Part shown: positions 42,797 to 52,570 of the stretch, piece after piece
Position numbering within the stretch: position 1 is the first letter of the stretch
Layout: every line of letters starts with the position of its first letter
Source: CAWUEZ02 sp963921355
GTDB lineage: Bacteria > Pseudomonadota > Alphaproteobacteria > Thalassobaculales > Thalassobaculaceae
Reading direction: 5' to 3'
Assembly: GCA_963921355.3 (NCBI GenBank)
Contig: OZ001190.1
Coordinates: 434,001-498,000 of the forward strand
Length of the DNA stretch: 64,000 bases
Translations under genes and position numbers: made by a program
The notes under the pieces: generated by a model
Database searches by the model: none
Told to the model about the DNA's origin: nothing
The model's input: the letters and a program-made list of their open reading frames with translations, nothing else

Positions 42797-44119
42797 GTGC
42801 TGCCCCAGGAAGTCATTCGCGCGAAGCGGGACGGCAACGCCCTGTCCGCCCCCGATATCGCGGCCTTCATCGCCGGCCTGACCGACGGGTCGATCGCCGA
42901 ATCCCAGGCCTCGGCCTTGGCGATGGCCGTGTTCTTCAACGACATGAATGCCGAGGAACGCGCCGCCCTGACCCGTGCCATGGCCGACAGTGGAACCGTG
43001 CTCAACTGGTCCCATCTGGACGGTCCGGTCCTGGACAAGCATTCGACCGGCGGGATCGGGGATAAGGTCAGCCTGATGCTGGCCCCGATTGTCGCCGCCT
43101 GCGGCGGTTTTGTCCCGATGATCTCGGGCCGCGGTCTCGGCCATACGGGCGGCACCCTCGACAAGCTGGACGCGATTCCCGGATACCGGTCGACGCCGGA
43201 CCTGGACCAGTTTCGCGAGGTCGTGGCCAGCATCGGGTGCGCAATCATCGGACAGACCGACGAGTTGGCCCCGGCGGACCGTCGGCTCTACGCGATCCGG
43301 GACGTGACCGCGACGGTGGAGTCCTCGGCGCTGATCACCGCATCGATCCTGTCGAAGAAGCTCGCCGCCGGCCTCGAGTCCCTGGTGATGGACGTCAAGA
43401 TCGGAACCGGCGCGTTCATGACCACCCTGGACGACGCGCGCGAGCTGGCGGATTCGCTGGCCGAGACCGCATCGCGCGCCGGATTGCCGACGACGGCGCT
43501 GATCACCGACATGAATCAGGCGCTTGGCCAGACCGCCGGCAACGCGCTCGAGGTGTCGGATGCGATCGATTTGATGACCGGCCGAACGCGGGATCCGCGC
43601 ACTTTGGACGTGACCATCGCACTCGCCGCCGAGATGCTGGTCCTCGGGCAGCTGGCGCCGACCCTGTCGGACGGCCATGCCAGGGCCTCCGCCGCCCTCG
43701 AAACCGGCCATGCGACCGAAGTCTTCGCCCGCATGGTCACCGCGCTCGGTGGCCCGGCCGACCTCGTCGAGCGGCCGGAAAGCTACCTCGCCACCGCGCC
43801 GATCGGACGCGCGGTCCAACCCGATTCACCGGGTTTTGTGCAGAAGATCGACGCCCGGAGCCTCGGCCTGGCGGTCATCGAGCTTGGCGGCGGACGGCGC
43901 CGGCCGCAGGACAGCATCGATCCGGCCGTCGGTCTCGCATCGCTCGCCGGGATCGGTGATGCCGTCGGTCCCGACCGGCCGATCGGTGTTGTGCATGCGC
44001 GCGACGAAGCCGGTTTCGAGAAGGCCGCGGCCTTGATCCGCACGGCGTTCGTGATCGGCGACACACCGGGTGCCGCGGGTGCCGCGGTCATTGAACGGCG
44101 CGAGGTCCCGCCGTCATGA
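42797..44119 (+). CDS. deoA: Thymidine (pyrimidine-nucleoside) phosphorylase
   Basis: A 440-aa enzyme splitting thymidine and deoxyuridine to base plus deoxyribose 1-phosphate. It begins with [15 protein letters not shown]. Phosphate- and substrate-binding motifs are [32 protein letters not shown] and [12 protein letters not shown]. The length fits DeoA. It overlaps deoB by four bases (ATGA), so deoxyribose 1-phosphate is passed directly to the next enzyme's pathway. Confidence 0.95.
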   Translation: MLPQEVIRAKRDGNALSAPDIAAFIAGLTDGSIAESQASALAMAVFFNDMNAEERAALTRAMADSGTVLNWSHLDGPVLDKHSTGGIGDKVSLMLAPIVAACGGFVPMISGRGLGHTGGTLDKLDAIPGYRSTPDLDQFREVVASIGCAIIGQTDELAPADRRLYAIRDVTATVESSALITASILSKKLAAGLESLVMDVKIGTGAFMTTLDDARELADSLAETASRAGLPTTALITDMNQALGQTAGNALEVSDAIDLMTGRTRDPRTLDVTIALAAEMLVLGQLAPTLSDGHARASAALETGHATEVFARMVTALGGPADLVERPESYLATAPIGRAVQPDSPGFVQKIDARSLGLAVIELGGGRRRPQDSIDPAVGLASLAGIGDAVGPDRPIGVVHARDEAGFEKAAALIRTAFVIGDTPGAAGAAVIERREVPPS

Positions 44120-45339
44120 GCCGCGCGTTCTTCGTTGTCCTGGATTCGGTGGGCATCGGTGGGGCGCCAGACGCGGAACGGTTCTCCGACCAGGGCGCCG
44201 ACACCCTCGGCCACATCGCCGAGGCCTGCGCGGCCGGTGCCGGCGACGGCCAGGGACGCTCTGGCCCCCTGGCGGTGCCGACGCTGCTTGGCCTCGGCCT
44301 CGGCGCCGCCCACCGGGGCGCCAGCGGATCGGAACCGACCGGCCTCGAAGCCGACCGGGCCGCGGCGGGGGCCTGGGGCCACGCGGTCGAGGTCAGCCGG
44401 GGCAAGGACACGCCAAGCGGCCACTGGGAACTGGCCGGTGTGCCGGTCAGCTTCGACTGGACCTACTATCCCGACACCGTTCCGACCTTCCCCTCCGATT
44501 TCACCCACGCCCTGATCCGCGAAGCCGGCCTGCCGGGGGTTCTGGGCGACTGCCATGCCAGCGGCACCGCGATCATCGCGGACCTAGGGGCGGCCCATAT
44601 GGAGAGCGGCAGGCCGATCCTCTACACCTCGGCCGACAGCGTGGTGCAGATCGCCGCCCATGAGGAGAGCTTCGGCCTGGACCGGCTGTACGCGGTCTGT
44701 CGGATCGCCCGCTCGCTGGTGCCGGATACGGTCGGCCGGGTCATCGCCCGGCCGTTCGTGGGCACGCCGGAAGCGGGGTTCACCCGAACGGCGAACCGCA
44801 AGGACCTGGCGGTGCCGCCACCGGCGCCAACCCTGCTGCAGCGCCATGCCGACGCCGGCGGCACCGTGATCTCGATCGGCAAGATCGGTGACATCTTCGC
44901 CCATGCCGGTACCGGCGAGGAAATCAAGGCGGCCGGGAACGACGGTGTCTACGAGGCGCTGATGTCGGTCATCGACCGCCCGGAGGACGGAGTACTGACA
45001 GTGGCGAACTTCGTCGACTTCGACACGCTGTTCGGTCACCGCCGCGATGTCGCCGGCTATGCCGCCGCCCTGGAGGCCTTCGACCGGCGTTTGCCGGATC
45101 TGCTGGACCGCCTGCGGCGGGGCGACCTGCTGGTGCTGACCGCCGACCATGGTTGCGACCCGACCTGGCGAGGCACTGACCACACCCGCGAGCAGGTCCC
45201 GGTCCTGTTCGCCGGACCGGAGGTTCGCTCCGGCGAGATCGGCCGGATGGACTTCACCGATGTCGGCGCCACCCTCGCCGCCCATCTCGGACTGGCCGGC
45301 GGCGATCACGGCCGCGATGTCCTTGGAGCAGTGTCTTGA
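44116..45339 (+). CDS. deoB: Phosphopentomutase
   Basis: A 407-aa manganese-dependent mutase that converts (deoxy)ribose 1-phosphate to the 5-phosphate, acting after DeoA. It shows the alkaline-phosphatase-superfamily start [27 protein letters not shown] with the phosphorylatable Thr, and the metal-binding [19 protein letters not shown]. Length is normal. It overlaps both neighbours. Confidence 0.97.
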   Translation: MSRAFFVVLDSVGIGGAPDAERFSDQGADTLGHIAEACAAGAGDGQGRSGPLAVPTLLGLGLGAAHRGASGSEPTGLEADRAAAGAWGHAVEVSRGKDTPSGHWELAGVPVSFDWTYYPDTVPTFPSDFTHALIREAGLPGVLGDCHASGTAIIADLGAAHMESGRPILYTSADSVVQIAAHEESFGLDRLYAVCRIARSLVPDTVGRVIARPFVGTPEAGFTRTANRKDLAVPPPAPTLLQRHADAGGTVISIGKIGDIFAHAGTGEEIKAAGNDGVYEALMSVIDRPEDGVLTVANFVDFDTLFGHRRDVAGYAAALEAFDRRLPDLLDRLRRGDLLVLTADHGCDPTWRGTDHTREQVPVLFAGPEVRSGEIGRMDFTDVGATLAAHLGLAGGDHGRDVLGAVS

Positions 45340-46196
45340 TCGCGCGATTCACGCCGGAGAGCGATCCGGGCGCCATGCGCCTTGCGTTCGACCGCGACGG
45401 TCTGCTGGTGATCGAGGATGCGATCGCGGACGAGGACTGCCAGGCCCTGATCGACCGGTCGATGGGGGGCGTCGACGACTGGGACCCGGACAGCGCCCGC
45501 AGCGTCTTCTCCACGACCGCGCCGCGCCACGCGGCGGATGCCTATTTCCGCGAGTCCGGTGACAAGATCCGGGTGTTCGTCGAACAGGATGCGGTGGCCG
45601 AGGACGGCCGTCTGACCGTTGACAAGGCGCAGGCCGTCCACAAGATCGGCCATGCCATGCATGACCTCGATCCGGTCTTCGCCCGGGTGTCGCGGGCCCC
45701 TGTCATCGCGCGGCTGTCCGACATCCTTTCGGTCGAGGACCCGCGCCTGATCCAATCCATGGTGATCTGGAAACCGCCCGGAATCGGCGGCGAGGTCGTC
45801 CCCCACCAGGATGCCAGCTTCCTGGTCACCGACCCGCCGTCGGTCATCGGTTTCTGGCTGGCCCTGGAGGACGCCGACGAGAGCAACGGATGTCTGCTCG
45901 CCGTGCCGGGCGGCCATGTCGGACCGTTGCGCCAGCGCTTCCTCGACCAGGGTGGCGGTCTCGCCATGGAGACCCTCGACGACACGCCGTTCGACACGGA
46001 CCGTTTCGTGCCCCTGCTGGCCCGCCGGGGGACGATCATCGCCCTGCACGGACTCCTGCCCCACGGCAGCGCGCCGAACCGGTCACCGCGTTCGCGCATG
46101 GCCTACACCCTGCACATCGTCGACGGCGCTGCCGTCTGGCACGCCGGGAACTGGATCCGCCGCCCCTCCGACATGCCGTTCCGCGGGTTCGACTGA
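45336..46196 (+). CDS. Phytanoyl-CoA dioxygenase family protein
   Basis: A 286-aa 2-oxoglutarate/Fe(II) oxygenase. The double-stranded beta-helix shows iron ligands in VPHQDASFL (HxD) and a distal His in [10 protein letters not shown], with Arg for 2OG nearby. The longest version starts at TTG 45336 in a TTGA overlap with deoB; ATG 45375 is the alternative start. The substrate is unknown; a PhyH gene at the end of a deoxynucleoside catabolic operon is unexpected. Confidence 0.85.
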   Translation: MIARFTPESDPGAMRLAFDRDGLLVIEDAIADEDCQALIDRSMGGVDDWDPDSARSVFSTTAPRHAADAYFRESGDKIRVFVEQDAVAEDGRLTVDKAQAVHKIGHAMHDLDPVFARVSRAPVIARLSDILSVEDPRLIQSMVIWKPPGIGGEVVPHQDASFLVTDPPSVIGFWLALEDADESNGCLLAVPGGHVGPLRQRFLDQGGGLAMETLDDTPFDTDRFVPLLARRGTIIALHGLLPHGSAPNRSPRSRMAYTLHIVDGAAVWHAGNWIRRPSDMPFRGFD

Positions 46197-46197
46197 C

Positions 46198-46701
46198 GTG
46201 CGGTTGCTGCGCGATCTCGTTCTCCTGGCCACCGTGATCGCCGGCCTGATGGCCGGGTCCCAGGTGCCGTCCTTTGTCGACGCCTACGCCCAGAGACTGG
46301 GCGGCGCGCTCGACGAGGCGCGGCGGCAGGTCCAGGGCTTCGAGGCAGCGGCCGTCGGACAAGGACTGTCGTTCAGTGCCTATCTCGCCCGTCACCTGGA
46401 CAGCGACGACCCGGTGTTCCAGGCCACTGGCCGGGAGATCCAGAGCGCGGTGGCACGGTCTCGCTCGCTCGCGGCCAGGGCGACGGCGCTGTCCGCCGCC
46501 GGACCGTGGGCACGTCCGGTCGTTCTGATGCGCGATCCGGACGCCGAAATCCTCGCCAACGCCTACCGGGACTGGCGGCCGGGCCTCTCCGTCGATCCCC
46601 GGTGGGGCGGGATCGGCCTTGCCATCGCCTGGGCTCTGCACTTCGTCGTGGCGGCGCTCCTGCGACACCTGCTGCCGCGCCGCCGCGTGCGTTCAGCCTG
46701 A
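46198..46701 (+). CDS. DUF2937 family membrane protein
   Basis: A 167-aa protein with one hydrophobic helix at each end (about 5-20 and 140-160) and a charged helical middle, matching the DUF2937 layout (PSFVDAYAQRLGGALDEA). The start GTG 46198 is one base past the preceding stop, so it is likely coupled to the PhyH gene. Function unknown. Confidence 0.7.
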   Translation: MRLLRDLVLLATVIAGLMAGSQVPSFVDAYAQRLGGALDEARRQVQGFEAAAVGQGLSFSAYLARHLDSDDPVFQATGREIQSAVARSRSLAARATALSAAGPWARPVVLMRDPDAEILANAYRDWRPGLSVDPRWGGIGLAIAWALHFVVAALLRHLLPRRRVRSA

Positions 46702-46722
46702 ACAGGCCCATACAGATCAGAT

Positions 46723-46751
46723 CCGCCGACACGATTTCTTTGCGTCGGCGG
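46723..46751 (+). terminator. Hairpin after the deo/DUF2937 operon
   Basis: CCGCCGAC (46723-46730) pairs with GTCGGCGG (46744-46751). The U-tract lies in the loop rather than after the stem, so intrinsic termination is uncertain. Confidence 0.4.
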
Positions 46752-46877
46752 ACGCTCATAGGTTCTGGATGAAGAGTGCGGAACCGGTGGCCCTGAAATG
46801 CCGGTGGCGCGGCCTAGAGCCTGATCTGATCAGACCGCAACGATCTGGTCGGTGAATCAGTCTCTAAGAGATTGAAA

Positions 46878-46929
46878 TAGAGCAAAATTCACCGTTCAGA
46901 CCGATTCCGTCTGAACGGATTCTGCTCTA
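46878..46929. repeat. TAGAGCA...TGCTCTA palindromic repeat overlapping the infC stop
   Basis: Ends are TAGAGCA and TGCTCTA; an inner 10-bp stem CCGTTCAGAC / GTCTGAACGG surrounds CGATTCC. On the minus strand its first three bases are the TAG stop of infC. A relative lies at 59053-59116. Confidence 0.7.
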
Positions 46930-47466
46930 GCGCGGCGCCACCACCATCACCATCTGCCGGCCCTCGAGCTTCGGATGCGCTTCGACCTTGGCGATCTCAT
47001 CCAGCTCTGCCTGGATGCGCTTCAGCACGTTCAGCCCGATCTCCTGGTGCGCCATCTCCCGGCCGCGAAAGCGCATGGTCAGCTTGACCTTGTCGCCGTC
47101 GCCGAGGAACCGGTTCACGTTGCGCATCTTGGTCTGATAGTCGTGCTCGTCGATGTTCGGGCGCATCTTGATCTCTTTGACCTCGATAACCTTCTGCTTC
47201 TTCTTGGCTTCGTTCTTCTTTTTCTGAGCTTCGTACTTGAACTTGCCGTAGTCGAGGATCTTACAGACCGGCGGATCCGCGTTCGGTGAAACCTCAACGA
47301 GGTCGAGGCCGAAGTCGTCAGCCCGGTCCATAGCTTCGTCTAGGCTCAGCACGCCCAGCATCTCCCCGTCCGGGGCGACGCACCGCACGCGCGGGACGCG
47401 AATGTCGCGGTTTACCCGTGGGCCGTCTTTCTGCGGCGGCGTCGTGTTAAAGAGTGGTCTGGCGAT
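46927..47466 (-). CDS. infC: Translation initiation factor IF-3
   Basis: A 179-aa factor that binds the 30S subunit and checks the start codon. The N-terminal domain begins [12 protein letters not shown] and the linker is Lys-rich ([24 protein letters not shown]); the C-terminal domain follows with [14 protein letters not shown]. The start is read as ATC at 47466-47464: a full GGAGGT lies ahead at normal spacing, an in-frame TAA lies two codons upstream (47472-47470), and no ATG or other near start fits until GTG 47388, which would remove conserved residues. E. coli infC starts with AUU, used for IF-3 autocontrol. It lies 21 bases after thrS. Confidence 0.93.
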   Translation of the reverse strand: MARPLFNTTPPQKDGPRVNRDIRVPRVRCVAPDGEMLGVLSLDEAMDRADDFGLDLVEVSPNADPPVCKILDYGKFKYEAQKKKNEAKKKQKVIEVKEIKMRPNIDEHDYQTKMRNVNRFLGDGDKVKLTMRFRGREMAHQEIGLNVLKRIQAELDEIAKVEAHPKLEGRQMVMVVAPR

Positions 47467-47487
47467 AGGTTACCTCCTCTATGCCGT

Positions 47488-49410
47488 CTAGGCGCCGCCG
47501 TCCGGCGGCAGCGCTTCAGTCTTCAGTCTATGAACCGCGTCGTCGAGAGCAAGGATTTCCTGAGCCTTGCCGCCGAGTCGGCGCAGCGCGACGTTCCGGC
47601 CATCGGCCTCGCGGGCACCGACCACAAGCAGCGCCGGTACTTTCGCCTCGGAGTGCTCACGCACCTTGTAATTGATCTTCTCGTTCCTGAGATCGAGCGC
47701 CACACGCAGGCCCGCCGCCTTGCAGGCGGCCGCAACCTCGCGCGCATAGCCGTCGGCATCGTTGGTGATGGTCGCGACCACGACCTGCACCGGCGCCAGC
47801 CAAAGCGGGAACCGACCGGCATACTGCTCGATCAGAATGCCGATCCACCGTTCCATCGACCCGAGGATCGCCCGGTGCAGCATGACGGGCCGCTTGCGCT
47901 CTCCGCTCTCGGCGACATAGGTCGCGTCCAGGCGATCCGGCAGGACGAAGTCGACCTGCAACGTACCGCATTGCCAGTCGCGTCCGATGGCATCGCGCAG
48001 GACGAACTCGAGCTTGGGTCCGTAGAACGCGCCTTCACCCGGATTCAGGGAAGTGTCCAGACCGGCCGCCTTGCAGGCCTCGTCCAGCGCCGCCTCCGCC
48101 CGGTCCCAGACCGCATCCTCGCCGGCCCGCACCTCGGGGCGGTCGGAGAACTTGATGCGGATGTCCTCAAAGCCGAAATCCGCGTAGATCGACTTCAGCA
48201 GGTCGCAGAACCAAATGCTCTCCTCGGTGATCTGGTCTTCGGTGCAGAAGATATGAGCGTCGTCCTGGGTAAATCCCCGCACCCGCATGATGCCGTGCAG
48301 GGCCCCCGACGGCTCGTTGCGGTGGCACGAGCCGAACTCCGCCAGGCGCAGGGGCAGGTCGCGGTAGGATTTGACGCCCTGCTTGTAGACCTGGACGTGG
48401 CCCGGACAGTTCATCGGCTTGAGCGCCAGAACGCGGTCGTCCTCGGAGTCGGCCGTGAACATGTGCTCGCGGAACTTTTCCCAGTGGCCGGACGCTTCCC
48501 ACAGCGAACGGTCGATCAGCTGCGGCGTCTTGATCTCCTGGTAGCCACCGGCGTCTAGCCGGCGCCGGATGTACTGCTCGATCTCGCGGTACAGAGTCCA
48601 GCCGTGCGGGTGCCAGAACACCGAGCCGACGGCCTCCTCCTGGATGTGGAACAGGTCGAGTTCGCGGCCCAGCCGGCGATGGTCCCGCTTCTCGGCTTCC
48701 TCCAGCATCGTCAGGTGGGCCTTCAGCGCCTTCTCATCGCCGAAGGCGGTTCCATAGATCCGCTGCAGAACCTCTCGGTTGCTGTCACCGCGCCAGTAGG
48801 CGCCGGCCACCCGCATCAGCTTGAAGGCATGGCCAATCGTCTTCGTCGACGGCCCGTGGGGGCCGCGGCACAGGTCGAGGAAACCGCCCTGGCGGTAGAA
48901 GCTGATCGTCTCACCTGCGGGAATCGCCTCCGTCAGCTCGACCTTGAACGGCTCGTTCGTGGCCTTGTAATGCGCCACCGCCTGGTCGCGGGTCCACTCC
49001 TCGCGCGTGATCTCCTCGTCGCGGTCGACGATCTCGTGCATCCGGGCCTCGATCTTCTCCAGATCGTCCGGCGTGAACGGCTGCTCGCGATAGAAGTCGT
49101 AGTAGAAACCGGTCTCGATCGACGGGCCGATCGTAACCTGCGCCTCCGGATACAGCTCCAGAACGGCTTCGGCCAGGACGTGGGCGCAATCGTGGCGGAT
49201 GTGTTCCAGCGCCCGTGGATCGTTGCGGGTGATCAGGCCCAGGGCCGCGTCCTGGCTGATTTCATGATTCAGGTCGACCAGGGCGCCATCGACCTCGGCG
49301 ACGAAAGCGGCCTTGGCCAGGCCGGGACCGATATCGGCGGCCACCGCCGCCGGCGTGACCGGGGCGTCGTACGAGCGCACGGAGCCATCAGGAAGGGTAA
49401 TCGCGGGCAT
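47488..49410 (-). CDS. thrS: Threonyl-tRNA synthetase
   Basis: A 640-aa class II synthetase with the full layout: TGS domain (1-62), editing domain with [14 protein letters not shown] and CRGPH, catalytic core with [11 protein letters not shown] and motif 2 FRE-like [26 protein letters not shown], motif 3 [16 protein letters not shown], then the anticodon-binding domain. ATG 49410 after GAGAG is chosen; 16 extra upstream codons look non-coding. It precedes infC as in enterobacteria, but rpmI and rplT do not follow here. Confidence 0.96.
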   Translation of the reverse strand: MPAITLPDGSVRSYDAPVTPAAVAADIGPGLAKAAFVAEVDGALVDLNHEISQDAALGLITRNDPRALEHIRHDCAHVLAEAVLELYPEAQVTIGPSIETGFYYDFYREQPFTPDDLEKIEARMHEIVDRDEEITREEWTRDQAVAHYKATNEPFKVELTEAIPAGETISFYRQGGFLDLCRGPHGPSTKTIGHAFKLMRVAGAYWRGDSNREVLQRIYGTAFGDEKALKAHLTMLEEAEKRDHRRLGRELDLFHIQEEAVGSVFWHPHGWTLYREIEQYIRRRLDAGGYQEIKTPQLIDRSLWEASGHWEKFREHMFTADSEDDRVLALKPMNCPGHVQVYKQGVKSYRDLPLRLAEFGSCHRNEPSGALHGIMRVRGFTQDDAHIFCTEDQITEESIWFCDLLKSIYADFGFEDIRIKFSDRPEVRAGEDAVWDRAEAALDEACKAAGLDTSLNPGEGAFYGPKLEFVLRDAIGRDWQCGTLQVDFVLPDRLDATYVAESGERKRPVMLHRAILGSMERWIGILIEQYAGRFPLWLAPVQVVVATITNDADGYAREVAAACKAAGLRVALDLRNEKINYKVREHSEAKVPALLVVGAREADGRNVALRRLGGKAQEILALDDAVHRLKTEALPPDGGA

Positions 49411-49712
49411 GGTAACTCTCTTCGGCGAAACGGATGAGCGGACACGGGATGGCGGCACGACCGGTCTTGCCCGGACGTCCGCCCAAGTCGCCGCCTCAGA
49501 CGCGCTGCGTCCGAGACGGCCCAGTAGTCAGCTCGCGCGTGCAGCGCATGGGTCTATCCGCTTCGGTGACGAGTTCGGGCTATGTAACGCGGGTGCCCCC
49601 GGGCCGCAAGGGTTCACGCTGCACGGGCTCAGGCCGACAGACGACACTTGCACCCTTCGGCGCGGCAAGGTTCACTCCGCCAACCTGCGACCCAACCGAC
49701 GAGCAGCCGCCC
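49411..49712. other. Divergent intergenic region between thrS and the 2OG oxygenase
   Basis: No gene seen. It must hold the thrS leader, which autoregulates translation in E. coli by mimicking tRNA-Thr; I did not find a convincing tRNA-like hairpin by eye. Confidence 0.3.
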
Positions 49713-50753
49713 GTGACCGCCCAGATGACCTCCGACGCCCCGATCGATATCGGCGACATCGTCCCACGCTGGCCCCTCAAGCGCCGCAACGGTCAACCTT
49801 TCGACGTCCACGCCGATGAAGAGTCGGGCCACTTCCACGTCCTGATCTTCGCCCGAAGCGCCGAAGCGGGCGCCGAGGCGCTGGCCGGGTTCACCCGCGA
49901 GCGCGACGCCTTCGACGCCCTTGGGGCGCGCGTTCGGCTTGTGGTCCCGGCCGACATCCCTGGCGAGTTTCCGTTCCCGCTGATCATCGATGCCGACGGC
50001 ACCGGCGGCCAGCTCGCCGGTCTCGTGCGATCCGCCGACGACGGGTTCAGCGTCCTGATCGTCGGCCCGAACCAGCACCTGCTGGCTCGTTTCGGTCCCG
50101 AAGACGGCGATCCTGCCGACGCCTGTCTCGCGCGAATCCGTCCGGTGGCGGACGGACGCCGGGCCGACGGGGTTCCGGCCATGCATCCGCCGGTCCTGAT
50201 CGTGCCGGACGTGATGAACGAGGCCGACTGCCAGCGCCTGATCAACATCTACGCGCTCCAGGGCCAGGAGTTCGTCGAGCCGGGGCACAATCAGCTGGAA
50301 GGGCGGACCACGGACTGCAAGATGCGGATCCCGGAATACGGCCGCAACGACCGGATCGACCATTGGGTCTGTTCCCAGCAGACCAACGGATTCATTGACT
50401 CGCGGATCGGACCCCGGCTGATTCCGGAGATCCAGCGCGCCTTCAACTACAAGGTCACCCGCCATGAGCGCTATCGCATCGCCTGCTACGAAGGTGCGCG
50501 GGGAGGCTCCAAGCATGGTCACCGGGACAACACGCTGCCGTTTGTCGCCCACCGGCGCTTCGCGGTGACGATCAACCTGAACAGCGACGACTACGAGGGT
50601 GCGGAGCTCGCCTTTCCGGAGTTCTCCGAGGCGACCTACAAGCCGCCGGCGGGGGCCGCGATCGTATTCTCATGCTCGTTGTTGCACGAGGTCCAGGCCA
50701 TGCGCAGTGGCCGGCGATTCGCGCTGCTGGCCTTCCTGTTCGGCGAGACCTGA
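49713..50753 (+). CDS. 2OG-Fe(II) oxygenase with a thioredoxin-fold-like N-terminal part
   Basis: About 346 aa. The first 150 residues (GDIVPRWPLKRRNGQPFDV, PLIIDADG, VLIVGPNQHLLARFG) look like a peroxiredoxin/AhpC-type fold, but there is no catalytic Cys where one would sit. The C-terminal half is a prolyl-4-hydroxylase-like dioxygenase: GHRDNTL carries the HxD iron ligands, LLHEV the distal His and SGRRFALLAFLF the 2OG-binding Arg. Starts at GTG 49713 or ATG 49725 cannot be separated. The substrate is unknown; the fusion suggests a protein substrate or redox link. Confidence 0.8.
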   Translation: MTAQMTSDAPIDIGDIVPRWPLKRRNGQPFDVHADEESGHFHVLIFARSAEAGAEALAGFTRERDAFDALGARVRLVVPADIPGEFPFPLIIDADGTGGQLAGLVRSADDGFSVLIVGPNQHLLARFGPEDGDPADACLARIRPVADGRRADGVPAMHPPVLIVPDVMNEADCQRLINIYALQGQEFVEPGHNQLEGRTTDCKMRIPEYGRNDRIDHWVCSQQTNGFIDSRIGPRLIPEIQRAFNYKVTRHERYRIACYEGARGGSKHGHRDNTLPFVAHRRFAVTINLNSDDYEGAELAFPEFSEATYKPPAGAAIVFSCSLLHEVQAMRSGRRFALLAFLFGET

Positions 50754-50784
50754 GCGAGGGCGAGGCTGCGGGTCTTCACCAATC

Positions 50785-51177
50785 TCAGGTGCGTGCCGCC
50801 ACCGCCTCGATCTCGACCGTGAAGTCGGGGTTGGCGAGGGCTGAGATCACCAGCAGGGTGCTGGGGACCTTGCGATCCCCTAGGAAACGGCCGCGGGCCG
50901 CCCGCAGGGTCGGGATGTCGGCAGGATCGGTGAGGTAGAACCGCAGGAACACGATATCGTCGACGCCGAGTCCGGCATCCGCCAGCAGGTTGGCGATGTT
51001 GGCGTAGCACTGCTCGATCTGGGCCGCGGTGTCGCCGGCCAGCGTGCCATCCGGTTTCAACCCGACCTGGCCCGACAGCAGCAACCAGTCCTTCACGCCC
51101 TCGACCATCAGGCCCTGGGTGAAAGTCGCGATCCCGAGATTGGGGACGGTATCCGGATCATGGGTGGTCTTGGCCAA
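50785..51177 (-). CDS. Rid family protein (RidA-like), second of a tandem pair
   Basis: A 130-aa RidA/YjgF fold protein: LLLSGQVGLKPDGTLAGD near the N-terminus, QIEQCYANIANLL helix, DIVFLRFYLTDPADI and VEIEAVA at the end. RidA of E. coli uses Arg105 in a PARS segment to hydrolyse imines; the aligned segment here is KVPSTLLV with Ser, so classical deaminase activity is doubtful. It follows the other Rid gene by 41 bases in what looks like an operon with two glycosyltransferases. Confidence 0.85.
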   Translation of the reverse strand: MAKTTHDPDTVPNLGIATFTQGLMVEGVKDWLLLSGQVGLKPDGTLAGDTAAQIEQCYANIANLLADAGLGVDDIVFLRFYLTDPADIPTLRAARGRFLGDRKVPSTLLVISALANPDFTVEIEAVAART

Positions 51178-51218
51178 AGCGCCCTCCTGTCATTGGGTCG
51201 CGTGGTGATCGATGCCGC

Positions 51219-51611
51219 TCACCGGGCGGCGACGATCTCGAGCTCCACGCGCCACTCTGGTTTGACCAGTCCCGACACCAGGACCAGCGTGCTCGGGATG
51301 AGTTTCTCGGTGCCGAAGAACTCCGTTCGGGCCTGCCGCAACGCCAGGATGTCGTCCCGGTCGATCAGATAGATCCGCAGGTGCGCGACATCGTCGCGAG
51401 TCATGCCGGCCGCCTCCAGCAGCATGCCGATATTGGCGAATGCCTGGCGGCATTGGCCGAGGGTGCCGTCCGCCGTCTCGCCGTCGGCCGTGACACCGAC
51501 CTGGCCGGCAATGTGCAGCCAGCGGCCGACCCCTTCGGTGACCATGGCGTGGGTGTAGTTCGGAGTGCCCATGACCGCCATCCCGGCGGGATCCAACGGT
51601 GTGTGCGTCAC
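51219..51611 (-). CDS. Rid family protein (RidA-like), first of a tandem pair
   Basis: A 130-aa protein, the same length as its neighbour and similar throughout (WLHIAGQVGVTADGETAD, QAFANIGMLLEAAG, VAHLRIYLIDRDDIL, VELEIVAAR), so they are paralogues. GTG 51611 is chosen because GGGAGA precedes it by 7 bases. As in its neighbour the catalytic Arg region reads IPSTLVLV, without Arg. The start is 11 bases from the end of the GT9 gene. Confidence 0.85.
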   Translation of the reverse strand: MTHTPLDPAGMAVMGTPNYTHAMVTEGVGRWLHIAGQVGVTADGETADGTLGQCRQAFANIGMLLEAAGMTRDDVAHLRIYLIDRDDILALRQARTEFFGTEKLIPSTLVLVSGLVKPEWRVELEIVAAR

Positions 51612-51622
51612 GCTTCGTCTCC

Positions 51623-52570
51623 CTACGTCTGGCTTTCCCGCTTCGTCGGGAGCCAATCCTCCACCGCCTCGACCACCGCGTCGACCCCAAGATCGGCCAA
51701 TGGATCACGTTGCAGATGACGGGTCGCCGGCCCCCGGGGGCCCGTGCGTTCCGGGTCGCTGTCAGCGGAGAACAATGCCAGGGTCGGTGCGCCGGCCAGC
51801 GCCATCAGATGGGTCGGGCCGGTATCGTTTCCGATCGCCAGCGTACAGCGCCGAGCGATCGCCGCGAGGTCACCGAGGACCGTCCGCCCGGTCAGGTCGA
51901 TGGAAGACGGCTCGGCCGCCGATATGTCTGTGGCGAAGCCACGCTCACCCGAACCGCCGATGACGACCGGGATCAGCCCGCGTTCCGCCAACCGTCGCGC
52001 CACCGACGCATAGTGCTCGACGGGCCAGCGTTTTGCCGGCCGTTCGGGGGACGCCCCCGGGATCAGGGCGGCGAAGGGGTCCGCCGGCACCAGCGCCGAC
52101 ACGTCGGCGTCGAGAAAACCGAGGTCCGACAGCCCAACCGGCGCCACGCCCGCCACGGCGAGCTGCGCGCGCTGGCGATCGACCGTATGAAGGCGGTGAG
52201 GTTCCGGGTAGACGTGGCGGTGACTGGCCCCGCGCACCTTGCCCGACCATTCCGGCATCGACGTACCGCGGAACATCCGGAAGTACGCAGCACTCCGATC
52301 CGAGGTCTGGAGGTCGTAGACCCTGCTGAAACCGCCGCCGCGCAGCCGACGGGCAAGCGCCAGCCACGCCAGCGGATTGAACCGCGGCGCAGTATCGTCC
52401 CAGATCTCGTCGAACAGACCGCTCGATGACGCCAGATCGCGATACGCCGGCCGGGTCAGCAGAACCAGTTCGGCTTCAGGATGGTGGCGACGGATCGCCT
52501 GCATCGGACCAAGCGCGAACAGGAAATCGCCGAGCGCGCCCAGCTTGATCACCAGAATCCGTTCGGTCAT
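51623..52570 (-). CDS. Glycosyltransferase family 9 (heptosyltransferase-like)
   Basis: A 315-aa ADP-heptose:LPS heptosyltransferase-like enzyme, acting on the cytoplasmic side of the inner membrane. It begins RILVIKLGALGDFLFAL, the GT9 acceptor-binding loop. The nucleotide-sugar half has IPGASPERPAKRWP and the hallmark GNDTGPTHLMALAG. ATG 52570 overlaps the stop of the GT4 gene by four bases. Sugar and acceptor specificity unknown. Confidence 0.9.
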   Translation of the reverse strand: MTERILVIKLGALGDFLFALGPMQAIRRHHPEAELVLLTRPAYRDLASSSGLFDEIWDDTAPRFNPLAWLALARRLRGGGFSRVYDLQTSDRSAAYFRMFRGTSMPEWSGKVRGASHRHVYPEPHRLHTVDRQRAQLAVAGVAPVGLSDLGFLDADVSALVPADPFAALIPGASPERPAKRWPVEHYASVARRLAERGLIPVVIGGSGERGFATDISAAEPSSIDLTGRTVLGDLAAIARRCTLAIGNDTGPTHLMALAGAPTLALFSADSDPERTGPRGPATRHLQRDPLADLGVDAVVEAVEDWLPTKRESQT

